Positions 10,759-22,293 of a DNA stretch of 64,000 nt are shown piece after piece. The DNA lies in contig CM045733.1 of assembly GCA_024760905.1 (NCBI GenBank), positions 40,392,501 to 40,456,500 on the forward strand, written 5' to 3'. The translations under genes and the position numbers were made by a program. This stretch comes from Plotosus lineatus. Lineage: Eukaryota; Chordata; Actinopteri; Siluriformes; Plotosidae. The notes below the pieces were generated by a model. The model saw only the letters and a list, made by a program, of their open reading frames with translations. It did not search any database and had not been told where the DNA came from. The stretch's first letter is position 1. Each line of letters begins with the position of its first letter.

Positions 10759-11209
10759 TACAAGACGGTGATGAGGCCAGCGATGTTGTATGGTTTAGAA
10801 AAAGTGGCCCTGGGGAAAAGACAGGAGACAGAGCTGGAGGTAGCGGAGATGCAAATGTTGAGGTTCTCTTTGGGAGTAACGAGGATGGATAGGATCAGGA
10901 ATGAGTACATCAGAGGGACAACACATGTTAGCGGTTTTGGAGACAAAGTCAGAGAGGCTAGATTGAGATGGTTTGGACATTTACAGAGGGGGGATAGTGA
11001 GTATATTGGTAGTAGGATGCTGAGGTTGGAACTACCAGGCAGAAGGCTGAGAGGAAGACCAAAGAGAAGATTTATGGATGTGGTAAAGGAGGACATGAAG
11101 GCAGTTGGAGTAAGAGTAGAAGATGCAGAGGATATGGTGAGATGGAGGCAGATGGTTTGCTGTGGCGACCCCTGAAGGGAAAAGCCGAAAGGAAGAGAAG
11201 AAGAAGAAG
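10759..11209 (+). mobile_element. 5'-truncated RTE retrotransposon, C-terminal coding end
   Basis: The open frame from 10768 encodes the last part of an RTE-clade polyprotein: PAMLYGLEKVALGKRQE, LRWFGHLQRGDSEYIGSRML and GRPKRRFMDVVKEDMKAVGV, ending CCGDP. The 3' end is GTGGCGACCCCTGAAGGGAA followed by AGCCGAAAGGAAG and an AAG-rich tail. ATCTG is found on both sides (10754-10758 and 11210-11214), a possible short TSD. Near relatives are at 17632, 34765 and 55412. It sits in the leader of the LTR element and is therefore younger than it. Confidence 0.85.
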
Positions 11210-12360
11210 ATCTGCCTGAAGTTTTCAGTGCCAATTAACGCTGACCCAAGAGCAGCCGAACAACTTGACCGAGTCACTGAGTGTGTGCACCGAGCCATTG
11301 AACTTGGCACAATGTATGACGTCATCTGCAATTTCTTGAAGAGCCCCTTCCGAGAGACCCTCGAGACTCTTGAGTCGAAATCGCTAAAGAACCCATGGGG
11401 TACCTACAAAGAGATCCGACGAGGAGAAAGCTGTTAGGGAAGCAAGCGCAGAACCTCGACAACTCCCAGTGCAGCTCAGAGGAGGAAGACAAAACAGGAG
11501 AAGATACATCAACACAAAGCAATAGTGGTCCCCAAGGGACCCCAAAGATGGCAGGGTATAGTGAGAGAAAACTTTGACTCAGGGAAATGGAGGCCGAAAC
11601 CCATCGAATGGAAGCCAAACTCCATCAACTTGATACTGAAAAAGGCCAGACTGAAGCTGAAAATGAGAGGCGCCGTTCAGAAATACAGACAATGAGAACT
11701 GAGCAAGGTCTGTATCAAGCAAAAATGCAATCTATGAAATATGGCCCATGGCTGAGAATCAACCTCAGGGAAGATAGAGCCCAACTACCTGAATTTAACA
11801 AGACGCCATGAATCAATTCTTTATAGAATTCGAAAATATAGCCGCCAACTATAACTGACCCCATGACGAATGGCCGTCCCTAATACGAAGCGTGTTAAAA
11901 GGGAAAAGCCAAGTGCTTGACTCACTTTCAGCTAAAGAGAGGATGGACTAAAGACTGCTCAAAACCGCCATCCTTGACATCTATAACTGGTGCCAGAGGC
12001 CCACCGCCAGAGGTTCAGGAACCACCTCAAAGTAGACAGTGACACTTATGCACAATTCCACCATGAGAAAAGTGCACTCCTTGAAGTGCAATGCAGATCT
12101 AACGGAGTTGACACTTTTGAGGAACTCAAAAAACTTTTTCTGCTCGAAGAGCTCAGAAGACATTCTCGACGATCTCTGTGCCTACCTGAGCCAGAATACT
12201 ATTGATACGCTCAGAGATGCCCTTGCCGACAGCTATATCCTCAGACAGAAAAGGGTGTTCACCAAAAGAACTGATGATTATGATACACCAATGTCCACCT
12301 CGAACTCAAGTCTGCCAATATTGCAAAAATATGGTCATGCAATGTCTGATTGTTACACAT
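11210..12360 (+). pseudogene. gag pseudogene of the Gypsy-like element
   Basis: Gag would form the particle that packages the element's RNA. Pieces in shifting frames read VPINADPRAAEQLDRVTECV, then a charged coiled-coil-like stretch (11587-11700, MEAETHRMEAKLHQLDTEKG), then AKERMD and LRDALADSYILRQKRVFTKR. Near 12310-12355 a CCHC zinc knuckle (CQYC, then GH four residues on, then C) is recovered only by shifting frame inside an A run. At least four shifts or stops are visible, so no protein is made. Confidence 0.65.
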
Positions 12361-12479
12361 GAAAGAAGAAAAAACAGTCCATCGTGCTCAACTCCCCGAA
12401 GAGGTCTGATGGCACTGATACACAGATGGCTCCTGCATGATTCGAATTTAGGAAGGAATATGCTCCTTATGTGTCCAAG

Positions 12480-12640
12480 GGCACAGTGTCACTTGTTGAC
12501 AGCGCCAAGTATGTGCCTATTAGCATCTTACATGACACTAGGGCGGCTTAGTCTATGTTATTAGAGAGTGTTCTGCCTCTGGACTCAAGCTCAGCCCTGG
12601 TGAATGCTCAATTTTACAAAGGGTGGTTGAATCACAGCCC
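12480..12640 (+). pseudogene. Retropepsin-like protease remnant
   Basis: The frame reads SLVDSAKYVPISILHDTRAA, stop, then SMLLESVLPL. The word LHDT followed by R-A-A matches the position of the aspartic protease motif L-x-D-T/S-G-A, with the Gly changed to Arg and a stop just after. It lies between the zinc knuckle and integrase, where pro belongs. Confidence 0.5.
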
Positions 12641-13039
12641 CCTTACAGAACATCGACCTAAAGTCAGAATCAGTATCAGGGCCCCGTAGTGATCGCCGTT
12701 ACGCTTACATCTAGGAGTAGAAGGCAAAGGCATTTCACTTCTCTTAAGTAATGATTTGGCGAGCGTTAATATTGCCAGAAGGCCGACACTAGGCCCAAGG
12801 CTGATAAACAAATGGCATCATCAAAGTATGACAATCTCAGAGAAGATAGGCAGGAAGTGCTCCCTTGTTGCCCATTGACGTGAGCCCTGGCAAAGAAACT
12901 GGCGGAGTTGCCAAGCGCAAACTCTGAAGATGACATTATTGATTTATCACAGGTATTTGCAGACCCCAATGAGTACCAGGACAAGTTAGACAAGATATTA
13001 CCTACATGCAAAACAGATATGTCTTTGTTGAGATAGAAA

Positions 13040-13706
13040 CTAATACAGAAACAGAAAAATGATCCAGAGTATCCGTAATGCTGTCCTCCCAGAAGAGGAC
13101 CTGGCTAAAGCCCCCATTTGCTATTTCCTAAGGCATAGAGTCCTAATTAGGAAGGGTAGACCTTCAGATGTTCCAGCATCTGAAGACTGGGCTACTCACT
13201 ATCAGATCGTAATCCCAACTTCATATATTCCTGAGATCTTACAAACTGCACAAAGCTCAAACAATACATATCGTATTTTTGCCAGACCTGTCGCATATGC
13301 CAAATTGTCGGGAAACGAAACCAGAAGCACCTCTAAGGCCCGTACCAGCATTCAAAGAACCATTTAGTAAGGTCATCATCGACTATGACGGACCCTTGCC
13401 CAAAACCATGTCCTGTAAACAGTACCTACTGACCATTATGTGCGCATCCACACAGTTTTCGTAGGCAATCCCCCTGAGAAATATCCAAACCCATAATATT
13501 GCAAAAGCCTTGATCAACTTCTTCACACTGTTTGGTCTACCATAGGAAATCCAATCTAACCAAGGATCAAACGTCACTTCAGGCATCTTCTAGACTTTGA
13601 CCTATGAACTCAGAATTAAACAAATAACATCCTGTGCATATCATCCAGAACCCAAGGACCCCTGGAAAGGTTCTGCCAAACCCTGAAAAACATGATCACA
13701 AAATGC
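13040..13706 (+). pseudogene. Integrase remnant of the LTR element
   Basis: Integrase would insert the cDNA. Visible blocks: FLRHRVLIRKGRPSDVPASE (13115-13175), a zinc-binding HHCC-like zone near 13240-13320, the catalytic core VPAFKEPFSKVIIDYDGPLP (13346 on) with an Asp-centred motif, NIAKALINFFTLFGLP with a stop, and YHPEP with a frameshifted LERF segment at 13640-13690. It ends abruptly at the LINE boundary, so the C-terminus and 3' LTR are gone. Confidence 0.7.
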
Positions 13707-16150
13707 TGCCTAGAGTTGGTGCTATGACACATCCCTGTTTGACGACAATGTTGATGTCAAAGTTCTCTGATGTCGAACCATCAAATTCGATAGTGGCCTT
13801 CATGCCCTTGGAGAATCTGGCGATTAGTTGAGCAGTATTGGAGAATGGCCATTTTCTCTAGCACCATGTACAGTCCAGAATTACTAACTGTGCCTAATGC
13901 TTTTGTTAGGTCGACATAAGATACATGTAGGGGTAGTTGTTGTTCCTGGCATTTCTTCTGTAAGTGGTGAAGTGAGAAAATCATGACCATTGTTGAGTGA
14001 TTGGATCTGAAACAACACTGGCTTTCTGGTAGTACTCTCTGATAATTTCTGCAGTTGCTTCAGGATGATCTTTGCAAAAGCCTTTCCAGTGATTCTCAAA
14101 CGTGTACTACCCCTGTAGTTATTACAGTCTTCCTTGTCGCCTTTGTTTTTATGTAGGGTAGTTATCTCAGCATCGTTCATGTCCTCTGGATTCTCTAGCT
14201 CCAGCCAACAAGTTAGGAGTAGCTTGTGTAGATGAGGAAGGAGGAAGTCTTTCTTTTCTTTGAGTATTTCTGCTGGTATGTTGTCATTTCCTCGTGCCAT
14301 CCCACTTGCAAGTTCTTCAAGTATTGAAGCAAATTCTTGCTCAGCTGGTGGTTCATCTAATTGTTTCAGTACAAGGAGTTGAGGTATTTCATCTTCAAGG
14401 TGTCCGTCCACAGACTTTGGCTGCGAATTCAAGTAATGCTCACCCCAATGTTCCATTTGTTGTTTCTTGTCTGTTATTTGATCACCTGATGAGGATTTGA
14501 GAGGCACGACTTTGCTTGCTGTTGGTCCAATAGCAACTCTGCTCTTCTTATAAATTGTCCTGATGTTACTCATGTCACTTGCTTGTTGTATCTCTGAACA
14601 CAAACTTTCCCAGTATTTGTTAAAAGATTTTCTGGTTTCTTGCTGAAGTTCTGATTTAGCAGCACGCAACCATTGTTTTGTGCTTTCTGTTGAGATGTTG
14701 TTCTGTTCCACAATACCTTGGTGGTGTTAGTGTTAATCTTGGGTTTCCTTGGTTTCTCAATTCTAGATGTTTTCTTTCCTTTGCCTTTGTTATGATCAGT
14801 AAGTGGTCCATGTTATAGTCAGTACTGTAGTAGGATCTTGATTGATTTACTGTGTTGGTGCCCTTTCTCCTGACAATGAAATTGATCAGGTGCCAGTGGC
14901 CTGATCTTGGATGTCACCATGAAACCTTGAGTTGGTTCTTGCCGTTATAGAATGTATTTATGATGCACAAGGTGTTGTTCGTACAGAATTCTAGCAGTCT
15001 CTGGCCATTTTTGTTCATCGTACCAAGTCCAAACTGTCCAATACAGTTTGGCCACGATTGGTGATCAGCACATGTTTTTTCGTTAGTTTCCCAAGATAAA
15101 TAGTTGGTCAGCCTTTGAAATTATTTTAATCAGGTTTTGCAGCTCATTGTAGAATTGATCTTCTCAGTTTCTGTTGTTAGAGTATGGGCATAAGCACCAA
15201 TGACATGAGCTTCACCAGCTTTTGTTACTATTTCCATGATGATGATTCATTCAGAGATGCCTCTGGGTGTACTAATCTTGTTTATTCGTCTCTTGTGAAC
15301 AGCAAAGCCAACTCCATGTACCTTCCTTTAATTACCTCCAAGTCCTTTCCAAAGAAAGTATAATTTCCTTCCCTGATTGATCCAGAGTCTTCAAGCCTGC
15401 TTCTTGAAGAGCAGCAATGTCGACCAGCAGCCTTGTCAACTCCTTGTCTATGATTGCAGTCTTTCTCAGATGTTTTGTAATGTCCAGGTTTGTGGTGTCC
15501 ATTCTGGTGGTCATTGTCCTGGCATTCCAAGTGCCCAGTTGTAGTGGGGCAGATTTCTGCAATTTGCGATTGCCTGGTGGAAGGTTTTATGTCTTTTTGG
15601 CATTTAACCTATCTCCATCTACTTCCATAGGAGCAGGTAGACATGGCGGATCAGCACCTTACTGACTATAGGCTGCCCAGTTTAAAACAGGCGGTGGCTG
15701 ATCAGTGCGACTAAATAGTCACTCCCATCATTGGAGGTGTCCCTTGGCGACATCTCTTCTCACCAAATAGGGATGTCTTATAACCCAGAAACTGTCACCT
15801 CCCATGCTGTTTTGCATGCCTGTTAGATCAAGAATTAAGTGTCCTCTCCATGAACATCTGACATAGCTGAATGCCTGGGCTCCATATTTATGGAGAACGT
15901 GTCTTACCCAATTTGCACAGTCCTATTCGTCTTAGGTAATTTGATCCAAAGGAAAGACAAAATAATACGTTTGGAATTAACAAAGCTGCAGGGGCTGCCA
16001 GAACATGGTTTGGTGCAATCCTCCCCATCATCTGCCTTTGGGGCCCTCACTCTGGATTTTCTGTCTGGGTTTACTCTCGTAGCCTTTGCTTCTCCCGATG
16101 CAATCCCAAGGCAGTGGTTTGGTGCTATTTTCACATAGCTGGTGATTAAG
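13707..16150 (-). pseudogene. APE-type LINE, 5' half (leader, endonuclease, RT start)
   Basis: Reading down from 16150: a non-coding leader, then the apurinic endonuclease start LQLGTWNARTMTTRMDTTNL near 15540 and IDKELTRLLVDIAALQEAGL near 15440. The rest of the nuclease (15300-14720) is broken. The 275-codon frame 14711-13884 gives the linker and RT start: SASSG-type GMARGNDNIPAEILKEKKDF and NDAEITTLHKNKGDKEDCNN, the latter being RT block 1. A shifted frame then reads QQLPLHVSYVDLTKALGTVS (motif A region) and VKQGCVIAPT (motif B) just before the break at 13707. RT then resumes at 10370. The clade is uncertain (RTE-X or L2/CR1-like). Confidence 0.75.
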
Positions 16151-16329
16151 AATCCTATACATAATAATATTAGTGACCCCGCCTCGATTCACACCTGAAG
16201 GAAGCCAAATCTACGACTGATTAAACACCACAGAACCATTGAAGAATCCTATTCTTAAAAATATTAGCAAAAAAAAAAAGTCCAACTGAGGCAAGTAGAG
16301 ATATAAAAGTCAAAAAATCCTACCTTACC
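16151..16329. other. No feature recognised
   Basis: Short non-coding stretch with an A run at 16270-16279. Confidence 0.4.
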
Positions 16330-16575
<246 letters not shown>

Positions 16576-16830
16576 AGAAAGAGAAGGTGCTGCTCATTCC
16601 CCACCGCCGGTGGTTCTTCACGTCTGGTTCCTCTCAAGGTTTCTTCACGTCAACTGAGGGAGTTTTTCCTTGTCACTGTCGCCACGAGCAATGCTCATTA
16701 GGGATGCGTAGGGGTTGTAGAAATTGTTTAGACTCATATTCTTTGTAAACACCGACTTTTACTGTGTAAAAATGCTTTGCAACAATGTCACTTGTAAAAA
16801 GTGCAATACAAATAAAAGTGAATTGAGTAT
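16576..16830. repeat. Dispersed teleost repeat (3'-end type)
   Basis: CTCAAGGTTTCTTCACGTCA, GAGGGAGTTTTTCCTTGTCA, TGCTCATTAGGGAT and a final AGTGCAATACAAATAAAAGT follow the order of a very common teleost interspersed repeat. A short reverse-orientation relative is at 28070-28150. Confidence 0.65.
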
Positions 16831-16871
16831 TAAATAATTGTTTTGAGTGACAGAACTGGTGTGTGCGTGTT

Positions 16872-16980
16872 GTTACAGGAAGGGCATCCGACGTAAAAAC
16901 CTCTGACAAATCAAACGTGCAAATCAGATGATTTGCTGTGGCGACTTCCGAGTAAAAGGGAAAAAGCCGAAAGGAAGCCA
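16872..16980 (+). mobile_element. SINE tail-B fragment
   Basis: Starts GGAAGGGCATCCGACGTAAA and ends AAAAAGCCGAAAGGAAGCC. No tRNA head or body; probably a strongly 5'-truncated insert. A TA microsatellite follows directly. Confidence 0.75.
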
Positions 16981-16984
16981 GACA

Positions 16985-17056
<72 letters not shown>
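16985..17056. repeat. (TA)n microsatellite
   Basis: 72 bases of uninterrupted TA. Confidence 0.95.
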
Positions 17057-17058
<2 letters not shown>

Positions 17059-17079
17059 TTATATACTTAGGTATATACT

Positions 17080-17380
17080 CAGTAGGCCCTCGATATTTGT
17101 GGGGGTTTGACTCCGGCCCCTCCCGCGAATTAAGATAATCCGCGAGTTCTGTACCTGAAAGTAAAACCCCATGTGTCATATTACATGCGCGAATGAGCAG
17201 TCAGAAGTAAAATACTGTGTATCTATTACATGCGCTAAAATATGCTTCTTAAACACATTCTATTGACAATCTTACTCATTAATACCTTATTCATGTAGTA
17301 AAATGTAGTACTGCTTAAGAAAAACTTTTCAATTTTTACTTTTATATTTATTGATGATAAAATATAAACATTATACAGCA
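17080..17380 (+). mobile_element. Left part of a Tigger-like element
   Basis: The terminus CAGTAGGCCCTCGATATTTG is of the same class as 6209. The element runs rightward without a visible right end before the next element begins at 17383. Confidence 0.5.
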
Positions 17381-17631
17381 TACAGACGCTCCCTGACTTA
17401 CGTTTTTAATTGGTTCCGGACGGCTGAACGTAAGTTGAAAGTGAACGTAAGTTGTTACAGTGACGTATGATGCATGACGTGTGACGTATTACGCTCATAC
17501 TGTACTATACATCCATAAATACCATTATCGTATCTCATAAAACACTCCTAAATCAATTATTATAAACATAGCATTGTAAAATAATATCAAATATATCAAT
17601 TTTAATCAAATGCACTTATCAAATATCAAAT

Positions 17632-17729
17632 CTTCTTTTCCTTTCGGCTTTTCCCTTCAGGGGTCGCCACAGCGAATCATCTGCCTCCATCTCACCCTAT
17701 CCTTTGCATCTTCTTCTCTTACACCAATC
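17632..17729 (-). mobile_element. 98-bp 5'-truncated RTE insert with 14-bp TSD
   Basis: The insert is the reverse complement of an RTE 3' end (CTTTCGGCTTTTCCCTTCAG, then GGTCGCCACAGCGAATCATC). ATCAAATATCAAAT flanks it exactly at 17618-17631 and 17730-17743. Only the last codons and tail are present, an extreme case of target-primed 5' truncation. Confidence 0.95.
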
Positions 17730-18302
17730 ATCAAATATCAAATACCGTATCAAATATAACCTTTAACATTTTCTATGATGCGATCTTTCTGCTTGTAAAT
17801 GGCTCTAATGGTCGACGGATGGTCACATGACATGAAGCTTAGCTGACTCACTTTACATGAAACTTTAAACAGCCAATCAACGCTTGCAATATGTGAGGCG
17901 CTCAATACCGAAAGTAGTGCACTTGCTGAAAGTAGTTTACTTGCTTGAAACAAAGCGCAGTATATATATGGACTTCCGGTCTTTTAAGTGCGCAAGGGCA
18001 CCGTTGAACTCGTTTAGTACTCAGCCTGCACTGATGTGAATCACTGATGTGAATCAACAGAGCAGAGAGTTCTCTTTCTTGGGTTTTCATTCATTTTACA
18101 ACTCTCTTTGCATAACTGAGCATGCATGGTAGATTGTGCTGATCTGAGCAGATAGTTAATTCATCTCTGTGTATGAGACTTGCACCCATGATAGTAGGCT
18201 TACGCTTCTGAAAAACTATATTTGCTTCGGGTTACAAAAGTCCGCAAAACAGTGTAAACACAAAGATCACAGAGACTATATTTTAACACAAGAGTAACAC
18301 GC

Positions 18303-18357
<55 letters not shown>

Positions 18358-18401
18358 AAAATAAAAGGACAGGACAAAGACTTTCTATTGAAACTCCATT
18401 T

Positions 18402-18456
18402 ATCACTACAGATCTGTTTCGAGGGGTGGTGAAACCATCCTCTCTCTTCAGGTGAT
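18402..18456 (-). ncRNA. Candidate type I hammerhead ribozyme (copy A, left arm)
   Basis: Reverse complement of the 55-nt motif at 18477-18531, with the same core and all pairings. Cleavage would fall on the minus-strand RNA. Confidence 0.8.
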
Positions 18457-18476
18457 TATAAAAGAATTCTTCTATA

Positions 18477-18531
18477 ATCACCTGAAGAGAGAGGATGGTT
18501 TCACCACCCCTCGAAACAGATCTGTAGTGAT
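18477..18531 (+). ncRNA. Candidate type I hammerhead ribozyme (copy A, right arm)
   Basis: In order: ATCAC (stem I, 5' strand, 18477-18481), CTGAAGA (core, 18482-18488), stem II 18489-18512, GAAA (18513-18516), a short stem III in which ACA pairs with TGT around a GATC loop, cleavage-site A (18526), then GTGAT (18527-18531), which pairs exactly with ATCAC. Stem II pairs GAGAGG with CCCCTC (one A-C mismatch) and TGGT with ACCA around TTC. The fixed core CUGANGA, GAAA and NUH is complete. A short stem III is typical of hammerheads reported from Penelope-like elements. Confidence 0.85.
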
Positions 18532-18632
18532 AAAAGGAGTTTCAATAGAAAGTCTTTGTCCTGTCACTTTATTTTTGTTATTTGCTCTACCAAAAGTATT
18601 GAGCACTCTCCTACGGAAGGATCTACTCAGAA

Positions 18633-18751
<119 letters not shown>

Positions 18752-19114
18752 TGAACTGGGAACAAGGAGGGGCTCGTTTGTAAACAATGGATGCGTTATT
18801 ACATCATTGCGTCATTACGTCAGCGTACCATGTAGGTACGTCTAAACTCAAAATTTGACTTTTTTTTTCAACAACAACAAAAAAAAACATAAAATTGAAA
18901 AAACGTAAAACGGATGAATGTAAGTCGGGGAGCATCTGTATATTGTTGTAAAGCACTAGTATTAAATCATTTTCAATTATTATTCCAGTACAGTACCTAA
19001 GTTAATTCTTAGAATGTTCGTGTGTTAGATTTTATGTTCTTTAGCATGTTTCACAAACAATACCAAAAGGATAAACTTTAATATGCTTCATCTCCTTTTA
19101 CATTGAACTTGGAG

Positions 19115-19420
19115 TGACGTCTTGGAGTGACGTCTCCAAGATAGCGCTGCCTAGAGGGCGATGTCGCAGAGTTCTCAGAGTCAAATTGTTTCTTTGTTCA
19201 ATTAATTTGTTTTATTTGTTGTTTTTGTTTGTTCATGTTTTGCACTATGCTCGTCTATGACCGGTTGACTCTACTACAGCTATGAGCAACTTCAGCTTCG
19301 GGCAACTAAGCACGCAACAACTCCTATCGTGAGCTAATATGCTATGGTAGCTCAATGCTAGCTGCACCCCGGCTAACAATAAGCCGGTAACTGTGGTTTT
19401 CAGCCATATCAAAACATTGT
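19115..19420 (+). other. Possible LINE 5' leader fragment
   Basis: GACGTCTCCAAGATAGCGCT followed by GAGTTCTCAGAGTCAAATTG has the 'CCAAGATGGCG' flavour of L1-type leaders. No open frame follows. The identity is a weak inference. Confidence 0.25.
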
Positions 19421-19684
19421 TTTTAATAAAACATGTGCATTCCCAATGTTACATAGCTCCCCTCCAAAGCATGAATGATGTCTTACGTCGGTCCCTTGTG
19501 GGTATTAATTTTAAATATCCATGCACTTACGTTACAGTACATTATATAGTACATGAACATGAACAAATTAGAAAAAAAATGTCTTAGTTGAAGGATTTAT
19601 GAGATGCCTGGGGTTTAACCTTTAAAGGTAACTCAAGGTCAAAAGTGATTTTCTCAGTCAAAAGTCCATATATAATACCCTATC

Positions 19685-20345
19685 AGTGTTCCAGACCAAG
19701 GTGTTGATCAACACGTACAGCTACATAAGGGGCACCAGGTTGGAACAGGTGCAGCAGTTTACTTACTTGGGTGCGATTCACACTGACGATGGATGCTCTG
19801 CCAAGGAAGTCAAGTCCTGGATAGCAAAAGCTACTGCTGCTCCTGGTAGGCAGGTCAATCTGACATAACCGCAACATATTGCAAAAACCCAAAATGCAAC
19901 TGTTGTGCTCTCTGCTAATAACAGTTCTACTCTATGGATCAGAGTCATGGACACTGAATGCAGAGCTTATCAAACACATATCAGCCTTCGAAATGAACTT
20001 CTACTATCGAGTTCTAAACATTCACTGGTCTTCACACACAACAAACATTTGAGTGTGGGAAGTCATGCAAGAGCTCATCGGTCCACATGACAGCTTCATC
20101 ACCTTAGCAAAACGCAGAAAATTTACTTGGTTTGGCCAGATCATGAGAGCCAATGCTACACTGGCCAACTCAATCATCCAAGGAACAGTCTCTTGTCAGC
20201 GAAAGACCTAAGCAATGGTGGCTAGACGATATCAAGGAAGGATCTGGTCTCAGCTTCCCCCAACTGTTACATCTAACTAGAGACAGGTCGGCATGGTCTC
20301 CATGCATTCGAACCATGTTGCACCAACGGCCACAGTGCTAAGGCA
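19685..20345 (+). pseudogene. 3' fragment of an APE-type LINE
   Basis: The frame from 19686 reads VQQFTYLGAIHTDDGCSAKE, the block after RT motif C in LINEs. Shifted frames then give VLLYGSESWTLN-like, ISAFEMNFYYRVLNIHWSSH-like, KRRKFTWFGQIMRAN-like and WLDDIKEGSGLSFPQLLHLT pieces, all typical of the LINE C-terminus. Several stops. It ends AGTGCTAAGGCAATGATAAT and runs into the GAT array, which may be its expanded 3' tail. Confidence 0.75.
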
Positions 20346-20363
20346 ATGATAATGATGATGATA

Positions 20364-20414
<51 letters not shown>

Positions 20415-20420
20415 GTGATG
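20346..20420. repeat. (GAT)n trinucleotide array
   Basis: About 24 GAT/ATG units at the 3' end of the LINE fragment. Poly-His on the minus strand is a by-product. Confidence 0.95.
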
Positions 20421-20934
20421 AATGTTCCATAATAATGGCATGCCTTTCAGCACTCGTTTCAAAGTTATAAGTGGTCAAAAGTCTATAACCTTTATTTTGA
20501 CCCTTTCAGGTCATTCAAGGTCAAAAGTAATGTTTTCATTTGAAAGCATCTCTTGTTTCCTATCTACCTTTCATTGAATCTATGGGTCTATAGGGCTTTG
20601 TTTCTCAAATTTAAGCAATTTAAATTTTAACATGGGAAATTTCTTGTGACGTTCAACTTTGATTTTGACATTCCAAAATCAAATCATCTCAAACTCAGCT
20701 TGCATAATGTGTCCATGTTTGGTGAAAATCTGTGCACAGGTGTGGTTAGGATTTTGTTCACATACAAAGTGAAAAAATACAACCCAACAGTCAAATGTTG
20801 GGAACAAGAATACCTCCATTCCTGGGGAGGTAGAAAACAAACCATCAAAAAATAATAGGAGTTCACTTACAAAATGCAAATCTCTTTAGTCTGAGAACTT
20901 GGCTTTGATTGACATTCAATTCTAACGAGCTTGC
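20421..20934. other. Unclassified, no gene
   Basis: GGTCAAAAGTCTATAACCTT here resembles 19640-19670, so the LINE fragment probably sits inside an older unidentified repeat. No supported coding region. Confidence 0.4.
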
Positions 20935-21087
20935 ACACACACCCACACACACACACGCACGCACACACGCACACACACACACATAGGTTTATGTAACCAT
21001 GAGACTGAGTAGACTGACACATTCCTCTAGGGATGACAGAGATAAATTGAAGGTAAAGGTAGGAGGTGAAACACGCACATAAAATGC

Positions 21088-21179
<92 letters not shown>

Positions 21180-21208
21180 ACACACACATACACACACACA
21201 CACACACA
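20935..21208. repeat. Two (CA)n microsatellites
   Basis: Imperfect CA repeats at 20935-20983 and 21092-21208, with CACG and CATA variants. Confidence 0.95.
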
Positions 21209-21317
21209 AAGAAAAGAAAAGAGTACATGGACAGGAATAAAATGGTGTTTATAAAACATTTTAAGATAATAATAAGTAAATTAAAAAATCAGTAAAATCA
21301 GCGATTTTGCATTTGTT

Positions 21318-22293
21318 TGTTTTTTTTTTCAAAAAAAAGTCAAATTTTGAGTTTAGACGTACCTACGTAGTACGCTGACGCAATGACGCTGCATCCATTG
21401 TTTACAAACTACAGACTGAACATGTCCCTCCTTCCCAGTTCAGTTATATGTATATCGTTTTATTTATATATAAATCTCAGCTATATAGCGCGTTACCCTT
21501 GTGTTAAGACGTCGTCTCTGTGATCTTTGTGTTTACACTGTTTTGCAGACTTTTGTAACCCTAAGAAAATATGGTTGGTCAGAAGTGTAAGCCTACTAGC
21601 ATGGGTGCAAGTCTCACACACAGAGATGAATTAACTATCTGCTTAGGTCAGCACAATCTACCATGCATACTCAGTTCAGCAAAGGGAGTTGTAAAATGAA
21701 TGAAAACACAAATTACAGAACAATTACAGATATTTATTATCTTTTAGCAGATTCCTAAGAGTGTATAATTATTTTTATATTAATATTCATTAGGATTTGT
21801 ACTTGTTCTTTGTATGCATCTCTTGAATAAAGTTTACTTACTTACACAAAAGAAAGAACTCTCCCCTTTGCTAGGATTCACATCAGTGCAGGCTGTGTTC
21901 TAAACGAGTTCAACGGAACCCTTATGCACTCGAAAGACCGGAAGTCTGTATAACCCACAGCAAGTACACTACTTTTGGTATTGAGCGCTTCACATATTGT
22001 AAGCGTTGATTGACTGTTTTAAGCTTCATGTAAAGTGCCTCGGTATAAATAAGTGACTTATTTGAAATTATTGTTGATATTATTTGATATATTTGATATT
22101 CTTTTACAATGTTATGTTAATAATAATTGATTTATGGGTGTTTTATGAGATAAGGTAATGGTATTTATGAATGTATAGTACAGTATGAGCGTCATACGTC
22201 ACACGCCATACGTCACTGTAACAACTTACGTTCACTTTCAACTAACGTTTGGCCGTCCGGAACCAATTACAAACGTAAGTCGGGGAGCGTCTG
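21318..22293. mobile_element. Tigger-type DNA element, copy 2 (inverted to copy 1, left end lost)
   Basis: The right terminus GTAAGTCGGGGAGCGTCTG is followed by TA at 22294-22295. The inside mirrors copy 1 (17383-18938) in reverse order. The left inverted repeat is missing. There is no hammerhead palindrome at the equivalent site (about 21446-21490). A 132-bp insert lies at 21712-21843. ATGGTTGGTCAGAAG near 21570 matches the short reading start at 36270 and may be the old transposase start. Confidence 0.8.
21712..21843. mobile_element. 132-bp insert of unknown type with ACACAA repeats
   Basis: Comparison with copy 1 shows extra sequence between GAAAACACAA and ACACAAAAG. ACACAA occurs at 21706-21711 and 21844-21849. 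The insert ends AATAAAGTTTACTTACTT; no coding content. Confidence 0.5.

Larger units (their letters stand above)
10371..13706 (+). mobile_element. Decayed LTR retrotransposon (Gypsy-like), 3' end missing
   Basis: It splits a LINE at codons just after the VKQGCVIAPT motif: the LINE reads up to 13707 and resumes at 10370. In order it has a 5' LTR, a primer-binding-like site, a gag remnant with zinc knuckle, a protease remnant and an integrase remnant. Reverse transcriptase and RNase H are absent, and no 3' LTR is found before the LINE resumes. A 451-bp RTE fragment lies in the leader. The Gypsy assignment rests on gene content and the integrase-core wording and is inference. Confidence 0.75.

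Noticed and set aside
10644..11234. 196-codon minus-strand frame at the RTE fragment.
   Set aside because: Antisense of the RTE C-terminus; the plus-strand frame has recognised motifs and the same shadow appears at 34815-35282.
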